From Deuterostichococcus epilithicus (lineage: Eukaryota; Chlorophyta; Trebouxiophyceae; Prasiolales; Stichococcaceae), in contig JAVTLE010000023.1 of the NCBI GenBank assembly GCA_033439295.1, forward strand, positions 1,240,001 through 1,304,000: a stretch of DNA of 64,000 nt. Reading direction: 5' to 3'. Positions within the stretch are counted from its first letter, which is position 1. The number at the start of each line of letters is the position of its first letter. A model generated the notes under the pieces. It was not told where the DNA came from. It was given only the letters and a program-made list of their open reading frames with translations, and ran no database searches. Position numbers and translations under genes: made by a program. Positions 1 to 21,555 of this stretch are shown here, piece by piece.

Positions 1-1285
1 GTCGAAAACCGTCCATATCAGGCTGCCAGTGTGGATGGCGTGTGGGGTGCTGTACAGTGCCGAAAAGACATCCTCACATGTTTTCGTGCGGCCCCAGGAT
101 CTGCGGCAGCGAGATGTCGCGCAGCGACGGCAGCACACTCGCCAGCGTGCGCGGCAGCTTGGCGACGTCCGCCAGGCTGGCAAAGTCCTGCTCGATGAAG
201 TTGGGCAGGCCCATGCGCAGCGCGGCACGCGCTTGCGCCAGGAACGCCAGGTACTGCTGACCTGCGGCCCAGGTCATGTCGACGCATGAGCACGCATCGC
301 AGGTTGACTTGCATGTAAGCATGCGCGTGCACTATGCTGAAACAACAGCTGCAGCATCAGCGGTCTCCAGCATGCTGCAGCTCTCGACGGTTGCCCCATT
401 TCCTCGCGGGGTAGGACGCCGCTTTGCATGATGCTGCGCTCAAAGGACAGGATCGGATCTCTGGGGGATTTAGGGGATTTGGGGTTTTGCACCTGCGCCC
501 TGCTCGACGCCCTCCATCTGCCGCTGCATCGCGTCGACATCATTCAGCAGGTCTAGGTGGCCTCCGTTTTCAAAGTGCACCCGGTACGCCGCGGGGTCCA
601 CCTGGACCAGGTCCACGTGGTCCTCTATATGCGAGCCCAGCGCCTCGAACGCCTGTGGTAGTCCGGCGGATCACGATCGGCTTGGGGCTCCGATTGATCG
701 TCAGTGCTGTGCAGGACTCGTGCACCATCTAAGGGCGTGTGCGCCCAGCTCCCTGCAGCACCCCAGCAGCAGGCGGTTGCCATGACAAGCATTTGACAGC
801 GCTTTATTCGCTGGTTTCCAGCTGCTTACCTGGCGGTAGGTGTCTGGAAACAGCAGCAGCGATGGGCCAGTGTCAAAACGAAATGCGCCATGCTGCACCG
901 TCTGCGCCCTTCCGCCGGCCTGCAGAAAGCACACGGAAAAACGCATGGTGCAATCCTGAAAGCATCTAAGCTATCCAGCCGTTTATCAGGAGCTCACGCT
1001 TGTTACAACAAGCATGGATTGCCAGCCACGCCGCATGTCCGCGCTTACCTCTGGATTCTTTTCCACGACTGTTACGTTGAAACCGCGCTTAGCGAGCCTG
1101 CCCGCCAAGCAGATTCCTCCGATGCCCGCGCCAACCACGACGACCTCCTTGGCCGCTTGCGTTGCTCGACACGTCACGGCATGCTTGCCACGCCTCAAGC
1201 ATCGCCGGAATGCAACCCCGGAAGGCGGCCGTGACGGCGCCAGCAGCGTATTGCTGTGGTTGACCTGCATCATATTTTGCGTCAT
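1..1285 (-). CDS. CrtI/phytoene-desaturase-like FAD oxidoreductase, 5' part
   Basis: The N-terminal part of an FAD-dependent oxidoreductase of the CrtI/CRTISO-like family; it continues past the left edge. Exon 1 (1285-1049) gives a basic, Ser/Thr/Arg-rich leader of about 40 residues that looks like a plastid transit peptide, then the dinucleotide-binding fold VVVVGAGIGGICLAGRLAKR and VTVVEKNPE. Exon 2 (919-830, exactly 30 codons) gives AGGRAQTV and FRFDTGPSLLLFPDTYRQ, the second FAD-contact block of this family. Exon 3 (about 655-480) reads AFEALGSHIEDHVDLVQV, and exon 4 (about 290-85) reads FIEQDFASLADVAKLPRT. The order and spacing match bacterial-type phytoene dehydrogenases. I start at the ATG at 1285; an in-frame ATG at 1405 would lengthen the leader. 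The substrate cannot be read from this part. Plants and algae make carotenoids with the unrelated CrtP/CrtQ desaturases, so a role in carotenoid or other isoprenoid redox chemistry is inference. Confidence 0.8.
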
Positions 1286-1549
1286 GACGAGCTTCGTTTG
1301 CCGGGACACGGCCTTGCTGCTGCAAGAGCTTTGGCTACAAACCGCCGCCCTGTAGCGCTGGCACTGTTCTGTCTGACGAGTGTCCGAAGAGCTGCACTGA
1401 CACACAATCGTCTACCGACTCCAAGCTCGATTGTCGTCTCGTTGCTGTGCTACTGTTCGTTGCCTGCACCGCCTTGCGCGTGACGCCAGCTAAACCTCAA
1501 ATCTGGGTCCAGTCAAGTAAATCAGTCGATCTGCCGAGCACCGAACGCC

Positions 1550-2760
1550 ATGGCTGATGCAGGAGACCCCCAGCAGGCTGCGTATGCACACCCCACGGCA
1601 GCATTCTTCACTGTCCTGTTCAAGGTGGGGGCACACGGAGGTATTTTAATGTGTTGGCGATCTGCTCAGCACCCGTCTGTATAGCTCAACGTGATGATGA
1701 TGCACGCAGGCGGCGTCCTTTACAGTGTATATACTGTCGGGAATCTTTGGGATGGGCTTCATCGCCACCTTCGTCATCTGCATCGTGTCACTCATGCTCG
1801 ATTTCTGGACGGTGCACGCTGGCCAACTCACATCGTGTTATTCCCTGTGCAGTGCTGCGATGAACCGTTACGCCTTGCCTTACTTCTTGAATGTGCACGC
1901 ACCATGCACGGAGATCAGATCGCGGACACACGGCCTGACACGTCGGCAGCTCAATGACGCGCAGGTGAAAAATGTGTCCGGGCGCTTGCTGGTGGGGCTG
2001 CGGTACTGGAACGAGGTCACTGATGAGGGTAGCAACTGGCGTTTCGAGAGCTTGGAAGAGGTGGGCAGGCTGCGCGCCAAGCCATGACATCTGTTCGTGG
2101 TGTTGGGCTCTCCCTCGCATGACTCCATTGCTCGTCGACATCCTGCCGCAGGGGCAACGAGAGGTCAATAAGAAGGACAAATTTGTGTTTTGGTGGTCGT
2201 TGTACCTCACGGTGAGTCAAGTGCATCAAGGCCTTCGAGGTGCATTGTCTTACATGCATCCCCGACATTGGCAGCATGCAGCTGGAACAACCATTCACTG
2301 CCACTATGCATCCGACTGAGATCCTTCTGCTTGTTGCAGCCGGTCATCTGGGCAGCTCTAGGACTCATAGCCATCCTGAAGTTCTCGTTCGGTGAGGGTC
2401 ACGTCTTGCAGAGCACTCGAATGACTTAACTCGGTGCAGGATACTATCTGCACCAAAATATGCATTGCCTGGTCCATGCACCCTACAAATGCAGCGCTAG
2501 CAGCATCGAGGACGGCAAGCAGACGAACATCGCAGCAGCAGCGTCTTGGAATGTGCTCAACGCCGGATCATGGTTCCGCAGAGAGCCTGCTGGTGGTGGC
2601 GGTGGCGGTGGTGTTGAGTGGCGCCAACGCTGTGGGCTTCACGAAATGCAGCAAGGAGGCCAAGCAGAGCATGACGAACATGGCGACGTCGGCGCTACGC
2701 AGCCACCTCACCGGCGGCCTGACAAGGATGAATCCATTCGGTGGCGGCGGCGGGTCATAG
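1550..2760 (+). CDS. TVP23: Golgi membrane protein TVP23 (FAM18 family)
   Basis: A complete TVP23-family (DUF846) protein of about 215 residues, a four-helix Golgi membrane protein linked to vesicle transport and retention of Golgi residents. Six exons join in phase: MADAGDPQQAAYAHPTAAFF at 1550; the helix FTVYILSGIFGMGFIATFVI; the hallmark loop KNVSGRLLVGLRYWNEV followed by NWRFES; NKKDKFVFWWSLYLT; PVIWAALGLIAILKFSF; and SLLVVAVAVVLSGANAVGF followed by TKCSKEAK. The loop and the FWW-x-LY motif are diagnostic of the family. The last junction (G|AG, making Glu) skips a stretch at 2395-2575 that would not fit the family. The C-terminus is a short soluble tail ending in a run of glycines (MNPFGGGGGS). 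The gene lies between the flavoprotein and the AP2 factor with no functional link visible. Confidence 0.9.
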
Positions 2761-3358
2761 GTGGCTGGGGGAGACTGGGGGGCAGCTGTCTGCCATTGTT
2801 GGTTTCATCTTAGAGCAAATACGTCTAGATCCGGCTTTACAGTGCACACGCTGCCTGTGCCATCATGTACGGTGGAATGCGTCGGTGTACAAACCGTGAA
2901 GCACTGTGGCGGCAGTGCACCAATGCACACGGATATACCTGCCTGGCGGAACCTAGAATCGATGGGCAATCAAATGGGTTCTCATCAGCTACATTCTGTT
3001 AGTTTGTTAGATGCTGCCTCCGAAGCGGAGGAGGAACGCTAGGCGACGGGATGCAAATGCCCAAATTGGCCAAAATTTGCCGCCAGGGCAATAAAGTGCG
3101 GCCAAGGGTTTTGGTCCTGTCCTTGTCGCACCAAATCCAACTCGACGTGACGGGCCTATCGTGTATCGCGAGGCACTCAAATCCAAGCCTGCTGTCTCAG
3201 AACTCGTTGCAAGGGTCTCCGAGGCTTCCGAGGCTCGGGCATTGGTGCAGAAAGCATTTCCCAGGTTGATCCTCTCGTTCGATTGCAGCGTTTCTCGGAG
3301 CAGGCCGCACCTCAGGTTCTGTCCGCAAGCCATATCAAAGCCTGTTCTGGCAGCTAAA
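2761..3358. other. Intergenic region TVP23 to AP2 gene
   Basis: No coding exon is supported here. It holds the TVP23 3' flank and the presumed promoter and leader of the AP2 gene. Open frames on both strands are short and show no family motif. No TGTAA motif was seen close after the TVP23 stop. Confidence 0.5.
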
Positions 3359-6300
3359 ATGGCGATCGCGAGCTCTGCGTCGAGCTCGCTGGCTGTCGAC
3401 GGCAACATCGAGCCGATAGCCGATGCGCACGCCTGGATTGCGACATTGCCGGGCGCCAGCAGCGCACCGTCGTCGACAGGTGCGGACCTTCGCTTTGAAG
3501 TGCAACGCGCTACGGAGCTGCTTTATAGTGCATGGATAGACCTTGGCAGCGCAGAGTTCGAGTTTGTATGGCATCTTGGGCTCCGGCTGCTGCATGCAGT
3601 TGTGCACGGACGAGCATCTACCTGTCTGCTGTACATCAATGAAGCAGAATGTGACTAAACTGGACTTTTGAATGTATATACGTTGCAGGTCTGCGCCCGG
3701 CCGCCAATTCCGACATTTCGTTTAAGATGCGCCACAAGAGAGACAAGCTGCACCTCGCTGACACGTCTTCAGGTTGGAATGACAGCTTGCAAACACGTCC
3801 TGCGCTTGGTGAATGCTGGATCCACATTTTCAAACATCAGGGCCCATCACGTCCAAGGTTGAATTGATCCTCGCTGTTGGCGTGACTACAGCCGCTGCGC
3901 ATGTCATGCTTCCAGCCATTTTGAATGAATGACAGACTTTGGATGTGTTTCACTGACACAGTCTCCTGCACTTTGCAGGTGATGGTGTCGTCGCGCCGCA
4001 GCAGGCCAGCCCCAAGCGCCTGCGGCCGGCGACACTGCCTGCCAACCGCTACGCAGCGGACATAGACGCCATGATAGCGCACGCGCAGCAGCGCGGCGAC
4101 GGCGGCTCCTTTTGCTTCGTGCCGACGCAGCCGCAAGCGGCATACCAGTTGCAGCCGCTGCTGTTGAATCAAGGACAGCAGAACACTCAGCATCAGCAGT
4201 TTCTCCAGTTCCCACTGGCAGGCGAAACTGGCGGGCCCATGCTGCTGGGCGGCAACCCCATCGGCGGCGGCATCAGCGGCAGCGCCATGCTCCTGCCGCA
4301 GCTGGCGTTCCAGGGCCTGAATTACGCCTGCGGCATGGACATGGCGCCGAGGCTGCCAACGCCGAGACGCGCCGCCGGCCGCCGCCCTGCCGGCAGGCCG
4401 TCTTCATCTGATGAGGACTCTGCATGGGACCCCACATGGACCCCGCCGCAGGCAGCCTCGTCTTCTGAGCACAAGGACGAGGCAGATGACGAGGCATACG
4501 AGCCAGAGGCCGAGCAGGCGGTCTCCAAGCCCAGGGTGGCAGCCGGGCGCAAGGCCATTGTTGTAGGCGGCGGCGGCATCGGCCGCAGCAAGGTCGGGGG
4601 CTCCAGCCGCTTCCGCGGCGTCACGCGCCACTCCACCACTGGACGTTACGAGGCGCACCTCTGGGACGCCACTGCCGTGCGCCCAAAAGTGGTCAGTGCT
4701 TATCCGTATCTCGTCTCTCTGCATTGAGTAAAGTCGAGGTGCAACACGGATGCCATCATCTCCTGTGAAGCTGCCGCCCGCATCATTGGGCAGGCCGACT
4801 TCTGCAAGGCAGCAGGAGCTGATTGACTCGAATTGCTGCACTCCAGAAGTCGCGTGATTCCCGCCTGACCGCCTTACTCTATTGGCTGCAGCAAAAGGGC
4901 GGCCGCACACGTGGCAAGCAGGTGTACCTCGGCGGCTACACGGAAGAAGAAGCGGCGGCGCGAGCATACGACCGTGCCGCCCTGAAGTACTGGCCCGACA
5001 CCGCCACCCTCAATGTGCGAGCTGCTTTGTGCCTGAGCAAGCATAGGGTTGCTGCTCCTCCTTTCTTTGCTGTTGCTCGTGCTGCCTTGGGTATTACTGC
5101 TGCCACCGCCGCCTTGATATTCGACGCAGCAGCCCCATGTCTGCATGCCCAGCCGACCAGAAGAGGCAGGCACTGCTCAGGCCCTGCTTGAGAGTCACAC
5201 ATAACTGGCTGCAGTTCCCCAAGGAGGACTATGCGGCAGAGGCAGACGAGCTGGGGGGCATGACGCGCGAGGAGGTGGTGTCCATGCTCAAGCGCAACAG
5301 CACCGGCTTCTCCCGTGGCCGCTCCAAGTTCCGTGGCGTCACCCGTGCGTCCTTCTGCCTGCAAGCCTGCACTTCTGTGCACCCCTGTCTGCCCACGTTT
5401 CTGTTGCCAGCACTCGCCTGCATGCTGCGGCAGGTCACAATGTCCCACACCCAAGAACGGAGCTCGCCGCTGCTTCGAGTGCCAGTTGTTGTGCTGACGA
5501 TGTTGCCACTGCGTCCGTTGCAGGCCACCACCAGCACGGCAAGTGGGAGGCACGCATCGGCCGCGTTGACGGCAACCGCTACCTGTATCTGGGCACCTTC
5601 GCCTCTGAAGAGGATGCAGCGCGTGCGTATGACCTGGCGGCCATCAAGTACCGTGGCAAAAAGGTGCGCCGCTGGTTGCACACGATTTTGATACTGCTCG
5701 CTCGAGAACGTGTGTTGGTGTTTGATGCTGTGTCACCGCCTACCCAGCTTGACTCCGTTATTGCATGTGGTGCGCTGTATGATAATCAGCTCCGGTTGCA
5801 GCTTGTGCTGGCGGAGTGCGTGCTTGATCAGGTGCACCCAACCGATCCTCACACAATGCAGCCGTCTCACCAGGCACGTTGATGCTTTTTGCAGGCGGCG
5901 GTGACCAACTTTGGGCTGCGGAACTACGCTCAAATTCTGGCCGATACCAATTTGGCTGCAGCGGCCGGCGCCCTGGACGCTGCCATGCAGGACCTGACTG
6001 CCTGGCAGCGGTCCACGTCGCCACCTGCCACCTCAGCAGTTCCTGCTGTCGAGGCCAACTGCACCACAGCGCCCCCTGCCGCCGTGGGAGGCAGTACCGC
6101 TTCGGCACCGCCCGCGGCCAATGAGCCGGCCACGCCGCAGGCGCCCACGCCGCTGGCGCCGGCACCGCTGACGCAGGCGGAGCTCGCGTCACCCACCATC
6201 GGGCCGCAGTTGCCGCTGCTGTGCAGCCCGATACGCCTGTCGCCGCTGCCGCTGCCGCCCGCCAGCGCGGCGCTGCCCCAAGCCACCATGACGCTGTCGC

Positions 6301-6620
6301 CGCCAAGCATGCCCACGCTGGACGACTGGCATGGCACCTCCGCAGGCTTTCAATATGATGGCAACTATACCCCGGGGTGGGGCGACTCGACCAGCCTGCT
6401 GTTGGACAGCGGCATCGACGACGTGTTCCACCTGATGATGCCGCTGGGTGGCGGGATGCAGCTGGACGTTCCGCTGCCGCTGCTGGAGGCGCACCTGCTG
6501 CCGCCAGCGTCGGTAGAGATTCAGATGTGCCAGGTGCTGCTGGGTGGCGAAGGCGACACAGGCGGCGGCATGCCGTGGCTGTTTGACTCCCGGCCAGTGA
6601 CGGAAGGCGGGTGGAGGTGA
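3359..6620 (+). CDS. Double AP2-domain transcription factor (AINTEGUMENTA/WRI1-like)
   Basis: A nuclear DNA-binding protein with two AP2 repeats and the conserved linker of the AINTEGUMENTA/WRINKLED1 class. Exon 1 (3359-3479, phase 1) encodes [16 protein letters not shown] and joins in phase to the exon at 3979, followed by a Gln/Gly/acidic low-complexity region. AP2 repeat 1 is [20 protein letters not shown], then [20 protein letters not shown]. The linker reads [19 protein letters not shown]. Repeat 2 is SKFRGVT, then [37 protein letters not shown] and AVTNFGL. Both repeats keep the YLG and RAYD elements. The junctions CCC|GC (giving R-HHQHG) and AAAAAG|GCGGTG are in phase. The C-terminal 200 residues are Ala/Pro-rich and could be an activation region. 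Land-plant relatives control growth and lipid genes; the targets here are unknown. Confidence 0.88.
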
Positions 6621-7091
6621 CGGGGCACGCAGGCGGCAAAGAATTTGTCTTCAGGACATTGTCCATCAGTGTGTGGTTTGCGGTGCCAACTGTAATTGAT
6701 GAATGATTTGGTACGCTGGGCGGATGTTGATGATGGTGGTGATGATTGTTTGATTCATGCGTTGGTGCTGCAGCAGCTGGCAGAGGCTTCGTAGAGAGCA
6801 ATCTGATCTGCGAACAGCGGTTCAATTATTTACCGTACTGAATAAAGGCTAAAAGAAAACACGTAAAAGAATTGGTCACTGTCGTTTGCGTTCTGCCGCC
6901 AGGCGCAGCAGCCTTTCTGCTCGATTTGATACGGCGCAATGAAGTCTCGATCCGTTGCCTCTGATGGGAGCAGCTGTATGCTGCTTGTTCGTTGCAGTAA
7001 TCCTTCAACTGCTGCGCTGCACAACGCGGGAGGGTACGGCTGCCACCTGGAGCTCCCCTGTGGCTGAGCCGACTCGTGCCTGTTCCCCAGC
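6621..7091. other. Convergent 3' flanks of AP2 gene and MCM5
   Basis: A non-coding stretch between two convergent stop codons. It includes a TGTAA motif for the AP2 transcript (6691-6695), then a moderately AT-richer stretch. I see no gene here. Confidence 0.5.
6691..6695 (+). other. Candidate UGUAA polyadenylation signal of AP2 gene
   Basis: TGTAA lies 71 bases after the AP2 stop codon. UGUAA is the common poly(A) signal of chlorophyte algae, and the distance is typical. Confidence 0.45.
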
Positions 7092-13722
<6,631 letters not shown>

Positions 13723-14322
13723 GACGCCCGCAGGGGCCGTCCCGCGGCGGGTGTTGACGTCGGGCTATCGGCTCCGAGCCAGGATCGTCAGTGGCAGCCG
13801 GCGTGTCCCCGAAAGCAGGCGCGCCGCGCGCTTTTTCTCGGATGGCTGGATCTTCCAGTCGCTCCTTTTATCAAGCAGGCGTGCTGCAGTGTGCGGTAAG
13901 CGTGACGCAGAGTATGCACTGTCAAGCATGCACTTCGAAATGCCGTTTGAACTGAGTGATTATGCAATTCCAGCGTGTCCATCAAGTTGGTCGTCAGCAG
14001 TTGACGACCTTGCTGGCGGGCAGTGCAGTTACACGTTCAGCCTCACGCGTTACTTGCGCAAACCTGACAACTCCAAATTCCGTCTGCCGGCTTAGGTATT
14101 TCGAAGAGAGTGCGCGCGCTCATTTGATCCACCCAAACCTGCACTTCGGTGCAGATTGGTGAAGCCACAGTCACCTGAGCGCCGCGCTGTTCGATAAACA
14201 CTGACACTCTCCAGCACGTCAAGTGCGCATGCGCAGCGTTCGTCGATGCACTCCAAGATGAGTCAGCGGCTTGTTGACTGATGAGGTGCCCGTAGCCATC
14301 ACTCAGCGTCGACAGCTGCAGC
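13723..14322. other. Divergent promoter region MCM5 / prolyl 4-hydroxylase
   Basis: About 600 bases between the two start codons. No coding exon is supported, and I recognise no clear TATA box or operator. Confidence 0.4.
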
Positions 14323-16839
14323 ATGGCATACAGACACAGCCACGCGGACCGGCAAGGCAGCTATTCGTTCTCAGTGCTTGCATGCGCGTGCACGGTGTCT
14401 ATCGCAGCAGGATTCCTGCTGTGCTACCAATTTGCGCTCCCTTTAGCGGTACGCCTCATGTCCGCCGTTACTTACCTTCTCAGATGGTTGCCCGTCGTGC
14501 TTGTGCAGATGCATAGGCTTCTGGAATTCTGTGATGTGCATGCACGTCTGACCGGCATCATGCTGTCACGCAGCTGCCATCAGCGGTGCCGGCGACCCCA
14601 GGCGCTCTGCGGCGGTCAGCGCTCTCAGTGCAAGCGACAGAGGAGCAGCCGAAGGCCCCGGCGGTGAATGAAGCGGTGGTCTCGGCTCCGAAACTGCAAG
14701 CACAGACAGCGAAGACGTATGAGGAGGCGGTGCAGGCGTCAGGGCTGCTGAACCATCGTGAGCCAGCAAAGACGGGCGATGGCGGGCAAGACAGCTACGT
14801 CGTGCAGCCCATGCAGCTGCTGTCGCTGTACCCCAGGTGCATGCCATTCCTCTGCTGCATCATGTATTGTCTGGGCAGACATTCCATGCCATTTGTGGGT
14901 GCTGTCCTGACTGAGGCTACAAGCATGCAACGACGTCGCTGCCGCCGATTGATTTTGCGGCATCGGTCGCGTGCAGGGCGTACCTATTCCCAGGTAAGAC
15001 TGGCAGCACCTCGTTGTGCTGGTGTGTGCATACCCACACCATCTGTCGCACTCGCACTCGAGGCAGCCTGTGGAGCTGTGATGCCTGCCGCGATTCCCTG
15101 CACGGCTGTGCACCCCCACGCAAGATGTGCCGCTACGCCTGATCTGCCATTGGCAAACGTGGAAACTCTTAGATGTGGAAACTCCTCAAGCTTGCTCTCT
15201 GGCCAGGCTTCATTGACGACGAGCGGGCCGAGCACATCGTCAAGATTGCGGACGCCCGTCTTGCGCCGTCCGGGCTGGCGCTCCGCGCGGGGGACACCAT
15301 GGACAGCCAGAGGTGCGCAACGCGCTGTGCCGCAGATGCAAGATGAGGACTGACTGCAGTGACCCAAACCGATGCAATGGCATGGCACGGGACAGGGCAC
15401 TGCAGCACCGGGTCCCATTCCCGTGCGAGAGTGCTCGTGGCCGCCAGCTTCTCTGGGACACCACCAGTTCTGAATGGAGATGTGCCGGCGGCGTCGGCGG
15501 CGTCGGCGGCGTCGCTGATGCCGTTCACGATGCTCGAATGTGTCCACTCGAAACCTGCTACTGCAGCACTGAGGCAGACTCGTCTGCCTTTTGAACGTTC
15601 GCCCTGCTGCACACAGGGATGTGCGGACATCGCAGGGGACATTCATCTCACGGGCCGACGACCCGGACGGCGTGCTGGCATGGGTCGAGGAGAAGGTTGC
15701 GCAGCTGACGGGCATACCCTCCGGCCACGGCGAGGCAAGTGTGCAGTTGTGCACAGACGCAGACGTCCAGATGCGTGGTAATCCCGAGCGAGAAGTATCA
15801 TCACAGCTGGTGTGGACGGTGCCGCTTTCAGCCTGCAGATGAAATGCCTGTGAGTCCCCGCAATGTCACGCCGCAGCTGACCGGTAGCATATCTCGAACT
15901 CCCTGCAGCCCTTCAACGTGCTGCGCTACGTGATCGGGCAGCACTACGACGCGCACTACGATGTGTTCGACCCCGAGTCGTATGGGCCCCAGGCCAGTCA
16001 GCGGGTGCGCCGCACATGCCTCATCTGAAGGACGCCTGCCGCATCTGTGCATCACCACTGTTGACTGATACAGGGTGCGCCTTGTTGTCTGGCATCATGC
16101 TGCATCAACGTTGCGACTGCAAGCCACCCCTCTCAGCTGCTTTGAGCATATGCTGTCTGCCCAACAGCAGTAATCCACTGCGCTGTCGCACGATTCGCTC
16201 TAGTATTCCACCAACGGTGGAGGCATGGTTGGCCATGACTGCAGCAACTGGGATTATGTTGTGTTCCTGCAGCCGGCAGATGGTGACGCTGCTGTTCTGC
16301 CTGTCGGACGTGGAGGCCTGAACCCTAAACCCTAAACCGCAGATGGTGACGCTGCTATTCTATCTGTCGGACGTGGAGGAGGGCGGCGAGACTGTGTTCC
16401 CGCTGGAGGGCATGCACGGCGTCGACCGGCTCTCGAGTCCGGACTTCAATTACCGGCACGGCTTATTCGCCCGTCTAGCCATTCGGGCACATCTTGCTTG
16501 TTGCGTGCCCATGTCATGTCCATGTGTTACATTGAGAAACAAGTGGCAGCAGGCTGTTGGAGCTACGCTGCAGGTGCTGGCCCCCGCGCACAGCATTGAC
16601 GATGGTGAAGACCTTCACCAGTGTGAGCGCTACATTACGAGCGGTGACTGCGGTGCAGGCGGTGCGACATCGGCCTGACCGTCAAGCCGCGGAAGGGCGA
16701 TGCGCTGATGTTCCACAGCCTCCACGTGAACGGCACCTTCGACAAGCACGCTCTGCACGGCGGCTGCCCAGTCAGACAGGGGACCAAGTGGGTGGCCACA
16801 AAGTGGATTCGGGACAAGTGCTTCTTTGAGCGCTGCTGA
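14323..16839 (+). CDS. Membrane-anchored prolyl 4-hydroxylase
   Basis: A 2-oxoglutarate/Fe(II) dioxygenase that hydroxylates peptidyl-proline in the ER/Golgi, as needed for algal hydroxyproline-rich cell-wall proteins. Eight exons (14323-14448, 14574-14836, 14977-14993, 15207-15312, 15617-15734, 15909-16004, 16343-16455, 16659-16839) sum to 1020 bases in frame, 339 residues. The short N-terminal cytosolic stretch is followed by one hydrophobic helix (CTVSIAAGFLLCYQFALPLA), a type II anchor. The catalytic domain shows PRAYLFPGFIDDERAEHI, VRTSQGTFISR, the iron motif HYDAHYDVFD, FYLSDVEEGGETVFP, the second iron His in HGGCPV and the 2-oxoglutarate Lys region GTKWVATKW. Exon 3 is only 17 bases. 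The intron after 15734 starts with GCAAGT. The donor at 16455 (GCACGG) is weak and is the least certain join. Confidence 0.9.
15735..15740 (+). other. GC-type splice donor in prolyl 4-hydroxylase
   Basis: GAG|GCAAGT is the standard GC-AG donor form. It is required to join GIPSGHGE to PFNVLRYVIG in phase 0. Confidence 0.7.
16277..16316 (+). repeat. Exon-edge copy: P4H acceptor plus exon start
   Basis: CAG|ATGGTGACGCTGCT and the following bases match 16340-16379 over 40 bases with 3 mismatches, at an offset of 63. A telomere-like stretch lies between the two copies. Confidence 0.9.
16317..16339. repeat. Interstitial telomere repeat between two exon-start copies
   Basis: Two full CCCTAAA units plus partial ones fill the gap between the copied and the real exon start and end just before the real acceptor (CCGCAG). 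Confidence 0.85.
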
Positions 16840-16971
16840 GTTCGCATTGCTTCTCGGGAGTTGCGGGCGTCAGCGGCTGTGCACGCTGAAGCCCTGACGA
16901 CTTCGTCACAGAACACCAGTTGGGTGTGCCAGGAAAACGACGTTTCTCAGGTCTTCCGGGAGATTTGACGA

Positions 16972-16976
16972 TGTAA
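16972..16976 (+). other. Candidate UGUAA polyadenylation signal of prolyl 4-hydroxylase
   Basis: TGTAA lies 133 bases after the stop codon, in the short gap between convergent genes. Confidence 0.4.
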
Positions 16977-17076
16977 ACAAGCTTCAGCTCCGCAGGCCAT
17001 AGCCATTGTGTATCCCAGCAGGTCCTTAGCGCCTTTCGGGAGTATCTGCTGGCCTCCCAAAAGAGGTCACGCCACA

Positions 17077-21373
<4,297 letters not shown>

Positions 21374-21555
21374 AGCTTGACCAGATGCCGTTTCGAGCTT
21401 GTACGCGCTGAGTCGGTATCGCTGCGGCTCTCTCCTCTGCTCCTCCGCGCCGATCAGGCGAAGAAAGCATCCAGCGATTTCGCTAAGGCAGATCAGCGAC
21501 TGATCTAGGCCATATCCTCCGCCATTGCTACAGCGTGAAGCATCAAATCATTATC

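Noticed and set aside
465-491. Telomere-like GGGGATTTAGGGGATTTGGG in the left-edge gene
   Set aside because: Units are GGGGATTT-like rather than TTTAGGG. Probably a simple G/T-rich intron stretch.
5758-6825. 355-codon open frame on the minus strand
   Set aside because: It is the antisense shadow of the Pro/Ala-rich C-terminus of the AP2 factor, with no family motif.
16317-16339. True chromosome end
   Set aside because: Coding exons of the same gene continue on both sides in phase, so this is an interstitial tract.
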